This document shows, piece by piece, positions 1-7,930 of a stretch of DNA of 64,000 nt. Position 1 is the first letter of the stretch. Every line of letters starts with the position of its first letter. The stretch spans positions 15,476 through 79,475 of the forward strand of contig JAGWVC010000004.1 of assembly GCA_018971065.1 (NCBI GenBank), in the 5' to 3' direction. This DNA comes from Sphingomonadales bacterium (GTDB lineage Bacteria > Pseudomonadota > Alphaproteobacteria > Sphingomonadales > Sphingomonadaceae). The notes below the pieces were generated by a model. It made no database searches. It was not told where the DNA came from and was given only the letters and a program-made list of their open reading frames with translations. A program made the translations under genes and the position numbers.

Positions 1-311
1 TCCTCCTGCCGCGTCACCAGCAGCGAATACGGCCCGATGTCATAGACGTAATAGTCGCCCGCCTCGGGAATATGCTCCTCGCGGCAGGCGAACTGCCAGG
101 TGCGCGGCCACAGCCGCTCCACTTCCAGCTTGGCATAGCTCGCCTCGGTATAGCGGTCGGACGAGATGTCCTCGTCGCCCAGGAAGGTATAGCTCTCGCC
201 GCGCACCCAGTCGGGCGCCGGATGCGCATCGCCGGCGATGATTTCCTGCGTGGTGATGGCGGGGCAGCGCGCCTCGCCGGGCTTGGTCAGCTTGGGATCG
301 GCATAGTTCAT
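1..311 (-). CDS. Rieske aromatic-ring-hydroxylating oxygenase alpha subunit, N-terminal part
   Basis: The gene starts at an ATG (311) preceded by GGGAG with an 8-base spacer and runs off the left edge, leaving about 103 residues. The segment LWPRTWQFACREEHIP followed by GDYYVYDIGPYSLLVTR is typical of the region just before the Rieske domain in ring-hydroxylating oxygenase large subunits. The Rieske Cys/His ligands and the catalytic iron domain lie outside the window. It follows the amidohydrolase by 26 bases and probably shares its transcript. The family oxidises aromatic or other cyclic substrates using an external reductase; the substrate here is unknown. Confidence 0.8.
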   Translation of the reverse strand, partial: MNYADPKLTKPGEARCPAITTQEIIAGDAHPAPDWVRGESYTFLGDEDISSDRYTEASYAKLEVERLWPRTWQFACREEHIPEAGDYYVYDIGPYSLLVTRQE

Positions 312-337
312 CGGTCAGTCTCCCGTGGGGCTGCGGT

Positions 338-1573
338 TCAATGCGAATGCTTGTGGATCACGCCGTCCTTCATGATCAGGCTCAGGCGCGCGGCGTCGGT
401 CAGGATCGAAACATCGGCAATAGGATCGCCGTTCACGAGCAGCAGGTCGGCCAGCATGCCCACTTCCAGAGTGCCCAGCCTGCCGTCGGCGCGCATCGCC
501 CGCCCACCGTTGCGGGTGGCGCAGACCAGCGCCTCGGCGGGCGCGTATCCGAAGAAATCGACGAAGTGCTTGACGTCGCGCGCGTTCGTGCCCTGCGGGT
601 TGAAGGCGATGCCATAGTCGCCGCCGATCAGGTGCCGGATGCCGCGCTTGCGCAGCGCGCTGTGCGTCTCCGCGCCCGCCGCCACCAGCTCGTCGATCCG
701 CATCGAGGCTGCCACCGCGCGGGTGATCCCCCAGGCCTCGGCCTCGTTCAGCATCGTGTAGAGCAGCCCGAACGCCGGGGTGACGAACACGCGGTCCTTC
801 ACGCTCTCCAGCATGTCCAGCATTTCCTCGTCGTGGTATTCGACGTGGTAGAACATATCCACGCCGGCGCGGACGCAATGCTTGGTGCCCAGGATCGACC
901 GGGTGTGCGCGTTGACCATCTTGCCATAGGCATGCGCCGTCCGGCACGCCATCTCGACCTCTTCATAGGCCATCGGCGTGCAGTCCCCCGGCGTGCCCGG
1001 GTAGAACGGGTCGCCCGAGACATCGAGCTTGATGTTGTCCACGCCCGACCGGCACTGCAACCGCACCGCGCGGCGCATTTCCTCCGGTCCGTCGATCAGC
1101 ATCGAGGGGCCGATGCGGGGGTCATGGTCGCGCCCCTCGTCCCCCATCGCCCCGGTCACGCTGATTTCCAGCCCGGCAGCGCGAATGCGCGGCCCCGCCA
1201 TGCGCCCGGCCTCGATCTCGTTCCGCACCGCCACCGCCATGCGCTGCTTGGCTTCGGAGGCGCTGAAAATGCTGGTGAAGCCGTGGTCGAACAGCAACCG
1301 CGCGTTGCGCGCCGATGCCAGCGCCTGCTCCTCGGGCGGCACGATCATCAGCCCTTCGGTGGCGGTTATGCCGTCGAACGAGATGTGCCCGTGGCCCTCG
1401 GTCATCCCCGGCATCAGGAAACGGCCGGCGCCGTCCACCACCAGCGCATCGTCCGCCACCACCGACGGCCCGACGGCGGCAATCGTGTTGCCTTCCACCA
1501 GCAGGTCGCCCGTGAACGGCGCCGCTCCAGTGGCGTCGAAGATCGTGGCACCCTTGATCAGCGTGCGGGCCAT
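338..1573 (-). CDS. Amidohydrolase family protein (imidazolonepropionase-like)
   Basis: A 411-residue metal-dependent amidohydrolase. The ATG at 1573 is chosen over an upstream in-frame start because GAGAGGGGAA lies just before it and MARTLIKGATIFDATG is the usual first strand of the family. Visible metal-site elements are GHGH (first His pair), NAHTRS and HVEYHD (further His) and a late Asp in GGDYG. The C-terminus returns to the small beta-sandwich with LLLVNGDPIADV. Such enzymes hydrolyse cyclic amides, lactams or dipeptides; the substrate cannot be assigned. The downstream Rieske oxygenase suggests a catabolic role, which is inference. Confidence 0.85.
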   Translation of the reverse strand: MARTLIKGATIFDATGAAPFTGDLLVEGNTIAAVGPSVVADDALVVDGAGRFLMPGMTEGHGHISFDGITATEGLMIVPPEEQALASARNARLLFDHGFTSIFSASEAKQRMAVAVRNEIEAGRMAGPRIRAAGLEISVTGAMGDEGRDHDPRIGPSMLIDGPEEMRRAVRLQCRSGVDNIKLDVSGDPFYPGTPGDCTPMAYEEVEMACRTAHAYGKMVNAHTRSILGTKHCVRAGVDMFYHVEYHDEEMLDMLESVKDRVFVTPAFGLLYTMLNEAEAWGITRAVAASMRIDELVAAGAETHSALRKRGIRHLIGGDYGIAFNPQGTNARDVKHFVDFFGYAPAEALVCATRNGGRAMRADGRLGTLEVGMLADLLLVNGDPIADVSILTDAARLSLIMKDGVIHKHSH

Positions 1574-1657
1574 GCCCGGTTCCCCTCTCCACGGCGCAGC
1601 CTGCGCCTCATGCCGGAAAGGGATGATCCCGCCGCCCGCCGTCATCGTTGACGCGGA

Positions 1658-1673
1658 TCAAGGCGGGCCTTGA
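1658..1673. promoter_or_regulatory. Short palindrome upstream of the amidohydrolase gene
   Basis: TCAAGGC-GG-GCCTTGA is a perfect 7-bp inverted repeat with a 2-base centre, about 85 bases upstream of the amidohydrolase start. Its size and place fit an operator for a dimeric regulator, but no clear promoter hexamers were found beside it and no regulator gene is close. Confidence 0.3.
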
Positions 1674-1710
1674 CTGCACTGGCAGTCGGGTTGCCTCACC
1701 ATGAATTTCA

Positions 1711-1745
1711 TGACCCTGACGGCGACGATACTGCCGCCAGGGTCA
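1711..1745. terminator. Stem-loop downstream of the SIMPL gene
   Basis: TGACCCTGACGGC pairs with GCCGCCAGGGTCA (12 of 13 positions) around a 9-base loop. It sits 14 bases beyond the stop codon of the minus-strand SIMPL gene. There is no T-run, so termination is an inference; it could also be a scattered intergenic repeat. Confidence 0.4.
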
Positions 1746-1758
1746 AGAACTCACCCGA

Positions 1759-2478
1759 TCACGGCGCCAGTTCGTACTGCACCGTGACGTTCACGTTCAT
1801 CGCCACTTCGCCGGCTTCCACCGGGCTGGGCGCGGCATCCATCGCCATTGCCTTCGCGGCATAGAACACGCGCGGTTGCGGCTGGTAGCCGCCCGATTCG
1901 GCAATCGACAGCGCCCGCACCACATGCAGCCCCGCCGCCTTCGCATACAGGTCAGCCCGCGCCCGCGCGCTCTTCATCGCCGCCAGCCGCGCCTCGTCCA
2001 TCGCGCCGTCGGGGTTGTCCAGGCTGAAGTCCGGCCCGTTCACCTGGTTGGCCCCGGCGCCGATCAAGGTGTCGATCACGGCGCCCATCCGCGACAGGTC
2101 GCGCGCCCGCACCGCCACCGTGTTGCTGGCCTGATAGCCCACCACCTGCGGTGGGCGGTTGTCCGGACGCGGCCCCTCGGCATATTGCGGATTCAGCGAC
2201 AGGTTCGCGGTCTGGATGTCGCGCGCGGCAATCCCTTGCGCCTTCAGCGCCGCGATCACCCGGTTCATCGCCGCCGCATTCGCCGCCATCGCGGCAGAAG
2301 CCGTCTTCGCCGAACTCGTCACCCCGGTCGAGAACGTCGCCAGATCAGGCGCGCGCGTCGCCTTGCCCTCGGCGGTCACGGTCAGCAGGGTGTTCCCGGC
2401 GGCAACGGTGGGGGCTTCGTGCGCCTGCGCGGCGATCGGCAGCGCGGCAGCGGCAAGCAACAATGCGGCAAGTTTCAT
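1759..2478 (-). CDS. SIMPL domain (DUF541) periplasmic protein
   Basis: A 239-residue protein with an N-terminal signal peptide (MKLAALLLAAAALPIAAQA, cleavage after about residue 19) followed by one SIMPL/DUF541 domain. Family features include VTAEGKATRAPDLATFSTGV near the start, the IQTANLSLNPQY strand and the closing AMNVNVTVQYELAP. The start is the third in-frame ATG: GGGAG lies 9 bases before it, whereas it touches the previous ATG directly. SIMPL proteins are oligomeric envelope proteins of poorly defined function. It is probably a single-gene unit, since the neighbouring acetyltransferase ends 72 bases upstream. Confidence 0.85.
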   Translation of the reverse strand: MKLAALLLAAAALPIAAQAHEAPTVAAGNTLLTVTAEGKATRAPDLATFSTGVTSSAKTASAAMAANAAAMNRVIAALKAQGIAARDIQTANLSLNPQYAEGPRPDNRPPQVVGYQASNTVAVRARDLSRMGAVIDTLIGAGANQVNGPDFSLDNPDGAMDEARLAAMKSARARADLYAKAAGLHVVRALSIAESGGYQPQPRVFYAAKAMAMDAAPSPVEAGEVAMNVNVTVQYELAP

Positions 2479-2549
2479 CGGGGGCATCTCCCATGATCGG
2501 ATCATGGGAAGGCTTTTCGTTCATTCGGCATTGCATGAAGCTGAACGGA

Positions 2550-3047
2550 TCAGCGCAGCGGCTTCGCCAGCACCGCCATCGGCAAATCGCGATCCGGCTC
2601 GGGAAAATCGCGTGTCTCGCCCGTCCGCGCATAGCCCCGCCGCTCGTAATAGGCGATCAGCTCACCGCGCGCCGCTATCACCGTCATTTCCATCGCGCCC
2701 GCGCCGAACACGTCCCGCGCCGCCGCCTCCGCTTCCGCCAGCAAGGCCTTGCCCAGCCCGCCCGCCTGCCGTGCCGGGTCGACCGCAAACATCCCCAGAT
2801 AGGCCAATCCATCGCCCAGATCGGTGATCGTGATGCAGCCGTGCAGGGCGCCGTCGCCTTCGGCCAGGATCACCCGCTGCGCCGGATTGGCCAGAATTCC
2901 GCGCAATTCCGCCGCGCCGATCCGTTCCCCATCCAGCAGGTCGGCCTCGTGCGTCCACCCGCCGCGCGCGCTATCGCCGCGATAAGCGCGCTCTACCAGC
3001 GCCTTGAGCGGGCCCAGATCGCCAGCCTTGGCAAAACGAAATCTCAG
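2550..3047 (-). CDS. GNAT family N-acetyltransferase, CTG start
   Basis: A 165-residue GNAT protein. The acetyl-CoA loop is visible as ARQAGGLGKALL, followed by the beta5/alpha4 segment ending in ELIAYYERRGYARTG. The shorter frame from a TTG at 2906 would lack the first strand and helix. In-frame sequence upstream (LRFRFAKAGDLGPLKALVERAYRG) is a classic GNAT N-terminus, and the only start-like codon there is CTG at 3047. It overlaps the pyrF stop as CTGA and is preceded by GAGG with a 7-base spacer. This suggests a rare CUG start and translational coupling to pyrF. The acceptor substrate is unknown. Confidence 0.75.
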   Translation of the reverse strand: MRFRFAKAGDLGPLKALVERAYRGDSARGGWTHEADLLDGERIGAAELRGILANPAQRVILAEGDGALHGCITITDLGDGLAYLGMFAVDPARQAGGLGKALLAEAEAAARDVFGAGAMEMTVIAARGELIAYYERRGYARTGETRDFPEPDRDLPMAVLAKPLR

Positions 3048-3724
3048 AGCGTCGCCTCGATTGCCCGCGCCGCCGCCACCGGGTCCTCGGCGCGGCTGAT
3101 CGGCCGCCCCACCACCAGCACGCTGGCCCCGGCGTCACGCGCCTCGCGCGGCGTCACCGTCCGCTTCTGATCCGCGCTCGGCTTGCCGCTACCCGGCCGC
3201 AGCCCCGGCACCACGAAGAACCCGTCCTTCCACTGCCGCCGGATCGCCGCGACCTCGTGGCCCGAACAGACGATCCCGTCCAGCCCGGCCGAATGCGCCA
3301 GTTCCGCCATGCGCAGCGCCTGGTCGTGCGCCGATCCGCCGATGCCGGTGGCGGCCAGGTCATCCTCGTCCAGGCTGGTCAGCACCGTTACCGCCACGAC
3401 CTTGCAGTGCTCGCCCGCCGCCGCCTTGGCATCTTCCATCATCGCCCGCCCGCCAGCGGCATGAACGGTCACGATCGCCGGTTCCAGCACGTGGATCGAC
3501 TGCATCGCCGCCGCGACGGTGTTGGGAATGTCGTGCAGCTTCAGGTCCAGGAAAATCGGCAGGCCGACATGCGCCAGCTCATGCACCCCGTGGTGGCCGT
3601 GCGCGCAGAAGAACTCCAGCCCCAGCTTGATCCCGCCGACATGGCCCTTGACCTTCCTCGCCAGCGCTTCCGCCGCATCGAGGCGCGGCAGGTCCAGGGC
3701 GAGAAACAACGGATTGTGATGCAT
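3044..3724 (-). CDS. pyrF: Orotidine 5'-phosphate decarboxylase
   Basis: A 226-residue TIM-barrel enzyme converting OMP to UMP in pyrimidine synthesis. The first strand is LFLALDLPRLD, the catalytic Lys/Asp cluster appears in FLDLKLHDIPNTV, VTVHAAGG follows, and the phosphate-binding loop is PGLRPGSGK. The start MHHNPLFLALDL fits the family length; a longer frame would run back into the upstream gene. It lies 4 bases after the LapA-like gene and overlaps the acetyltransferase, so the three appear co-transcribed. Confidence 0.95.
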   Translation of the reverse strand: MHHNPLFLALDLPRLDAAEALARKVKGHVGGIKLGLEFFCAHGHHGVHELAHVGLPIFLDLKLHDIPNTVAAAMQSIHVLEPAIVTVHAAGGRAMMEDAKAAAGEHCKVVAVTVLTSLDEDDLAATGIGGSAHDQALRMAELAHSAGLDGIVCSGHEVAAIRRQWKDGFFVVPGLRPGSGKPSADQKRTVTPREARDAGASVLVVGRPISRAEDPVAAARAIEATL

Positions 3725-3728
3725 CGAT

Positions 3729-4055
3729 TCAGGACCCCGGTTGATTGTCGGTCGGTTCCGCCGGGCCATTGGCGGCAATAGTGGCCGGCGGCAGGACTTC
3801 GGTGGCGCGCACGGTATTCTCCAGCACGGAAATGCGGCGGTGCAGGCGCCAGCGCGCGGCCTTGGCCAACAGCCAGGTGGGCATCATTCCCAACAGGAAG
3901 AAGGCCAGCGCGATAATCCCCACCGGCCACTGGAAATGCAGGTAGCCCTTGTCCAGCGGCCAGAAATTCACATCGGCAGGCGCCCAGTTCATCGCGATGA
4001 AGGCGACAAGCAGGGCGGTAATCACCACCCAGAAAATCGTGCGGATGACCTGCAT
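3729..4055 (-). CDS. LapA/DUF1049 small membrane protein
   Basis: A 108-residue integral membrane protein. Residues about 5-22 (IRTIFWVVITALLVAFIAMN) and 43-64 (WPVGIIALAFFLLGMMPTWLLA) form two membrane helices, followed by a basic segment (RWRLHRRI) and a short hydrophilic tail. This is the usual layout of DUF1049/LapA proteins, which in enterobacteria assist LPS assembly and heat-shock control. The conserved pairing with pyrF resembles the lapA-lapB-pyrF neighbourhood of other proteobacteria, but no lapB follows here. Confidence 0.8.
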   Translation of the reverse strand: MQVIRTIFWVVITALLVAFIAMNWAPADVNFWPLDKGYLHFQWPVGIIALAFFLLGMMPTWLLAKAARWRLHRRISVLENTVRATEVLPPATIAANGPAEPTDNQPGS

Positions 4056-4134
4056 GACTGTCGGTAGCCTCTTCCCCTGTCGCGCCCGGAAGCGATGTCT
4101 AGGGCGGTTTTCACGCCAAGGGAAGGGTTTGGCC

Positions 4135-5448
4135 TTATTCCCCGAAGACCCGCTTGAAGATCACGTCCACCGCCTTGAAGTGGTAGTCGAGGTTGAACTT
4201 GTCCTCCAGTTCGGCCGCGGTCATCACCGCCGCCACTTCGGGATCGGCCTTCAGCAGTTCCAGCAGCGACAATTGCCCGTCGCTTTCCCACACCTTCATC
4301 GCGTTGCGCTGCACCAGCCGGTACGAGGCATCGCGCTCCAGCCCGGCCTGGGTCAGTGCCAGCAGCACCCGCTGCGAGTGGACAAGGCCGCCCATCTTGT
4401 CGAGGTTCTTCTGCATCCGCTCCGGGTAGACCAGCAGCTTGTCGATCACCCCGGTCAGCCGGCCCAGCGCGAAATCCAGCGTGATCGTCGCATCCGGCCC
4501 GATGTAGCGCTCCACCGACGAGTGCGAGATGTCGCGCTCATGCCACAGCGCCACGTTTTCCAGCGCCGGCGTCACCGCGCTGCGCACCACGCGGGCCAGC
4601 CCGGTCAGGTTCTCGGTCAGCACCGGGTTGCGCTTGTGCGGCATCGCGCTGGAACCCTTCTGCCCCGGCGCGAAGTATTCCTCCGCCTCCAGCACTTCGG
4701 TGCGCTGCAGGTGGCGCACTTCGGTGGCCAGCCGCTCGATGCTGCTGGCGATCACGCCCAGCGTCGCGAAGAACATCGCGTGCCGGTCGCGCGGGATCAC
4801 CTGCGTCGAAACCGGCTCCACAGTCAGCCCCAGCTTCTCGGCGACATATTCCTCTACCGACGGATCGATGTTGGCAAACGTGCCGACCGCGCCCGAAATC
4901 GCGCAAGTGGCGATCTCCGCCCGCGCGTTCACCAGCCGCGCCCGGCAGCGGGTGAATTCGGCATAAGCCTCGGCCAGCTTCTTGCCGAACGTCGTCGGCT
5001 CGGCATGAATGCCGTGGCTGCGGCCGATCGTCGGGGTGTACTTGTGCTCCAGCGCGCGGCGCTTGATCGCCGCCAGCAGCGCGTCGATGTCGGCCAGCAG
5101 GATGTCCGCCGCCTGCGCCAGTTGCACGGAAAGCGTCGTGTCCAGCACGTCCGAGCTGGTCATGCCCTGGTGCATGAACCGCGCTTCCGGACCCACCTGC
5201 TGCGCCACCCAGTCCAGGAACGCGATCACGTCATGCTTGGTCACGGCTTCGATCGCGTCGATCGCCGCCACGTCGATGGCGGGGTTGGTCGCCCACCAGT
5301 CCCACAGCGCCTTGGCGCCACTGGCGGGCACCACGCCCAGCTCGCCCAGCTTCTCGGTGGCGTGCGCCTCGATCTCGAACCAGATCCGGTAACGCGCTTC
5401 CGGCTCCCAGATGGCGGTCATCGCGGGGCGGGCGTAACGGGGGACCAT
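4135..5448 (-). CDS. purB: Adenylosuccinate lyase
   Basis: A 437-residue fumarase/aspartase-superfamily lyase acting twice in purine synthesis: SAICAR cleavage and AMP formation from adenylosuccinate. The superfamily signature GSSAMPHKRNPV is intact, and the helical segment MTSSDVLDTTLSVQLAQ carries the second conserved region. The start MVPRYARPAMTAIW is set by GAGGAG with a 6-base spacer; the longer frame adds residues with no family match. It stands alone: 79 bases separate it from the LapA-like gene and 93 from the nuclease-like gene upstream. Confidence 0.96.
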   Translation of the reverse strand: MVPRYARPAMTAIWEPEARYRIWFEIEAHATEKLGELGVVPASGAKALWDWWATNPAIDVAAIDAIEAVTKHDVIAFLDWVAQQVGPEARFMHQGMTSSDVLDTTLSVQLAQAADILLADIDALLAAIKRRALEHKYTPTIGRSHGIHAEPTTFGKKLAEAYAEFTRCRARLVNARAEIATCAISGAVGTFANIDPSVEEYVAEKLGLTVEPVSTQVIPRDRHAMFFATLGVIASSIERLATEVRHLQRTEVLEAEEYFAPGQKGSSAMPHKRNPVLTENLTGLARVVRSAVTPALENVALWHERDISHSSVERYIGPDATITLDFALGRLTGVIDKLLVYPERMQKNLDKMGGLVHSQRVLLALTQAGLERDASYRLVQRNAMKVWESDGQLSLLELLKADPEVAAVMTAAELEDKFNLDYHFKAVDVIFKRVFGE

Positions 5449-5541
5449 GTTCGACTCCTCAAATGCAATGCTCGCGCCGCTAGGGGCCGGGGCGGCGAAA
5501 CGCAACCCGCAAGCACCAGTCCGATGTCACGTCATCGCCAA

Positions 5542-6408
5542 TCAACTCGTGACATAGCGCAGGAAATGCACGGCTTCGCCTTCGTCTGCGAAAGTCCCGC
5601 GCACCTCGTCGGCGTTCGAGAACCGCACCTGCACCTCGAACCGCCGAAACTCGCCGCCGCCGCTGACGCGATCGAAAGTCTGCATGAATGCAGCGGCGTC
5701 GCGCGCGGTGGAAAATGACTGGGCCGTGCCGAACAGGGGCAGCACCACGATCGCCTCGATGGTTCGATCCAGCTTGCGGCGCAGCTTGGCGAAAAATTCG
5801 GCGAACGCTTCGGCATTCGTGTTGAGGACATGGTCCTTTACCTGCTTCCGCTTCGGTGCCGGAAGCGCCTCAATTTGATCTACGCACCGGGCGAACGCGG
5901 CATCCGGCGTTTCCTCGTCGAAACGCGCGTCCACGCCGACTACCGCGAAGGCGCCGATGATCGTTTCGTAAGGCAGATGGACAAGCTGGAAATTCAGCGA
6001 CCGAAGCTGTTCGAGCGAGGGCCGGGTGAACACGCCTGCCAGCACCGCACCCAGAAACGGCATCTCCAGCTCGTGCGTCTCCGCGATCGGCAGAACCGCA
6101 CCCTGAATTTCCTGCGCCTTTGCCTTTGAATGCTTCGAATATCGCCGCCAGGCAGCCTCGATGAACGCGACGGGGCGTCCTTGCTGCTGCTCCGAGCCGC
6201 CTCGCTCGATCACGAAGTCGAGGTCGTGCGAATTCCCATACTTGTCCTGCCAGGATACTTTCTTGCCCTTGCGAACTTCCTGGCGCCGGCCGTGCCGGTC
6301 CAGGTAAAGTCCGCGCTGGTCGCAGAACGCCAGCAGTTCCGGCAGCAGGATTTCCTCAAGCAGGCCGCCGACGACCTGCCCGAACCGATGTGACGGCGAT
6401 GCTGCCAT
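5542..6408 (-). CDS. Putative PD-(D/E)XK-type restriction endonuclease paired with the adjacent methyltransferase
   Basis: A 288-residue soluble protein that I do not recognise as a named family. Three features suggest a nuclease fold: an N-terminal Glu-rich helix (GQVVGGLLEEILLPELL), HDLDFVIERG at residues 61-70, and VAFIEAAWRRYSKHSKAKAQEI at about 80-101. The last two read as the acidic strand and Glu strand of a PD-(D/E)XK core. The usual ExK lysine is absent (EAA), so Lys92 or Lys95 in the next helix may substitute. The start codon directly abuts the methyltransferase stop (TGAATG), which implies a matched restriction-modification pair. GC is visibly lower than in purB. The nuclease role is inference. 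Confidence 0.55.
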   Translation of the reverse strand: MAASPSHRFGQVVGGLLEEILLPELLAFCDQRGLYLDRHGRRQEVRKGKKVSWQDKYGNSHDLDFVIERGGSEQQQGRPVAFIEAAWRRYSKHSKAKAQEIQGAVLPIAETHELEMPFLGAVLAGVFTRPSLEQLRSLNFQLVHLPYETIIGAFAVVGVDARFDEETPDAAFARCVDQIEALPAPKRKQVKDHVLNTNAEAFAEFFAKLRRKLDRTIEAIVVLPLFGTAQSFSTARDAAAFMQTFDRVSGGGEFRRFEVQVRFSNADEVRGTFADEGEAVHFLRYVTS

Positions 6409-7746
6409 TCATGAACCTCTGAGCCACAAGTTCCCTTCCTGAAGCGGAACCCGGTGCTTGCGGTTCTTCCACTTCAGGTTGCGGTCGCGAATCTTGTCGA
6501 ACCGTGGCGCGGCAAACCCCGCCGCGACCGCCAATCGTGCCAGCCACTGTTCGGCCGGAACATGCACGCCATATGGTGCCGAATCGCCGATGACGAAGCA
6601 CACCTTTGCATCCTGGGAGCACAACGGCCGCAGCGCGTGCCAGGTCCGCGCCAGGTCGTCGAAATAGGCCGCCACCATCGTGTGGTAGGTCTTCTTTCCG
6701 CCCTTCGTCTCGCGCACCACCGCCAGTTCCCGGCACACCGCCGACAGTTCTGCCGCGATCGGCTGCAGCAACGGGCTGGCAAGCAGTTCGTCCAGCTTCA
6801 GCTTTTCGGCGGCCGAATGCTGCGAACACGAACGAATCAGCCGTTGCCGCACTTTTCCCTGAAGATCGCCCCAGCCCGACAATTCCCGCCAGAACGTCAT
6901 TTCCAGCCGTGTCGCGTCGGCATAATCGTAATTGTTCGGATAAGGTGGCGAAGTGACGACCATCGAAACCTGCCCGCGCAGATCATCGAACGACGCGAGA
7001 CTGCGCGAGTCCGCCATTTTCAGGGAAATTGCGGCGGGCGAAGGCAGCTCACGCTGGCGCCAGCGCATATCTGCCGCAAACATCTCCACCCGCCGCGCGA
7101 ACGCCTCGAACGGCGCGCTCACCTTGGCCTTGCTCTTGTTGGGCAGGATATATTGCCATTGGGCAGTGCCCGCACCGCTGCATTCGCGCAGGATGGCGGT
7201 GATCGCCAGCCACAACAGGGCGGTGATGGGGTCGGCCTCGGGTTCCATCGCGAACGCCTGCCGCAGCGCCTCCAACTGGCCGAGCGCGCCCGGGGTGTAG
7301 CATTTGACCAGCAGTGGCGAGGCATGATCGGGCGTATCGTCCTGTTGGCGCGCGCGTTCGAGCAGCATCGCCGCCCGGTCCAGAAACACCCCGACATCGG
7401 CGCCCCATGCCAGCTTGGCCGCCGCAATCCGCACCACGAACGGATGATTTTCTCCGCCCGCGCTGGGCAGGCCGCACGATTGCGCGGCCAGCAGCGATGT
7501 GCCCGATCCTGCGAACGGATCGAATAGCCAGCCCTCGGCCGGGACCTCGGCACGGATGATGTCGGCGACCCACTCCGCCGAAAATCCGGCGGAATACCGG
7601 AACCAGCGATGGACGGGCAGCTTCATGTTGTCGGTGAAGGCGCCGGTCCGGGCGGCCTTCCGGGCATCCGGCGCGACGGGGGCATTGCCCCAGTCGAAGA
7701 TCGCCTGCTCCGGCGCAAACGCAGATTTGAGAGCGATGTTCGTCAT
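6409..7746 (-). CDS. DNA methyltransferase, TSPPY class (N4-cytosine/N6-adenine type)
   Basis: A 445-residue SAM-dependent DNA methylase. Motif I is LFDPFAGSGTSLLAA at about 74-88 and the catalytic motif IV is VTSPPYPNNYDY at about 264-275. A late strand VCFVIGDS matches another Rossmann-core motif. TSPPY favours N4-cytosine methylation. Motif I comes first and about 180 residues separate it from motif IV, so the target-recognition region is probably in between. The ATG at 7746 is chosen; an in-frame GTG 24 bases upstream is possible. Sampled lines are near 53 percent GC against about 70 in purB. It forms a two-gene unit with the nuclease-like gene. Confidence 0.85.
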   Translation of the reverse strand: MTNIALKSAFAPEQAIFDWGNAPVAPDARKAARTGAFTDNMKLPVHRWFRYSAGFSAEWVADIIRAEVPAEGWLFDPFAGSGTSLLAAQSCGLPSAGGENHPFVVRIAAAKLAWGADVGVFLDRAAMLLERARQQDDTPDHASPLLVKCYTPGALGQLEALRQAFAMEPEADPITALLWLAITAILRECSGAGTAQWQYILPNKSKAKVSAPFEAFARRVEMFAADMRWRQRELPSPAAISLKMADSRSLASFDDLRGQVSMVVTSPPYPNNYDYADATRLEMTFWRELSGWGDLQGKVRQRLIRSCSQHSAAEKLKLDELLASPLLQPIAAELSAVCRELAVVRETKGGKKTYHTMVAAYFDDLARTWHALRPLCSQDAKVCFVIGDSAPYGVHVPAEQWLARLAVAAGFAAPRFDKIRDRNLKWKNRKHRVPLQEGNLWLRGS

Positions 7747-7930
7747 GGGCCTTGTCAACCGGCGCGCCACCCCGAAGGTGCGCCGCCGGTTTGATGCCCA
7801 CGCGCTGGCGCGAAGGCAACCACGCTCGCACAGTTAACCCCACCCTTGCCACCCGGCCGGCGGCAAGGGCTGGCGCCTGAACTTGAATCCGGGCATCAAG
7901 CCGCGCTGTTGCAGATCGGGAGTATCGACG

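Noticed and set aside
2550..2906. A truncated acetyltransferase of 118 residues
   Set aside because: The missing N-terminus is present upstream in the same frame; a CTG start explains it better than truncation.
3949..5718. A 589-residue plus-strand frame opposite purB
   Set aside because: Arg/His-rich shadow composition; purB is certain on the other strand.
5542..7746. A larger defence island around the methyltransferase
   Set aside because: The flanking genes, purB and a secreted peptidase, are housekeeping or catabolic, and no other defence genes are visible.
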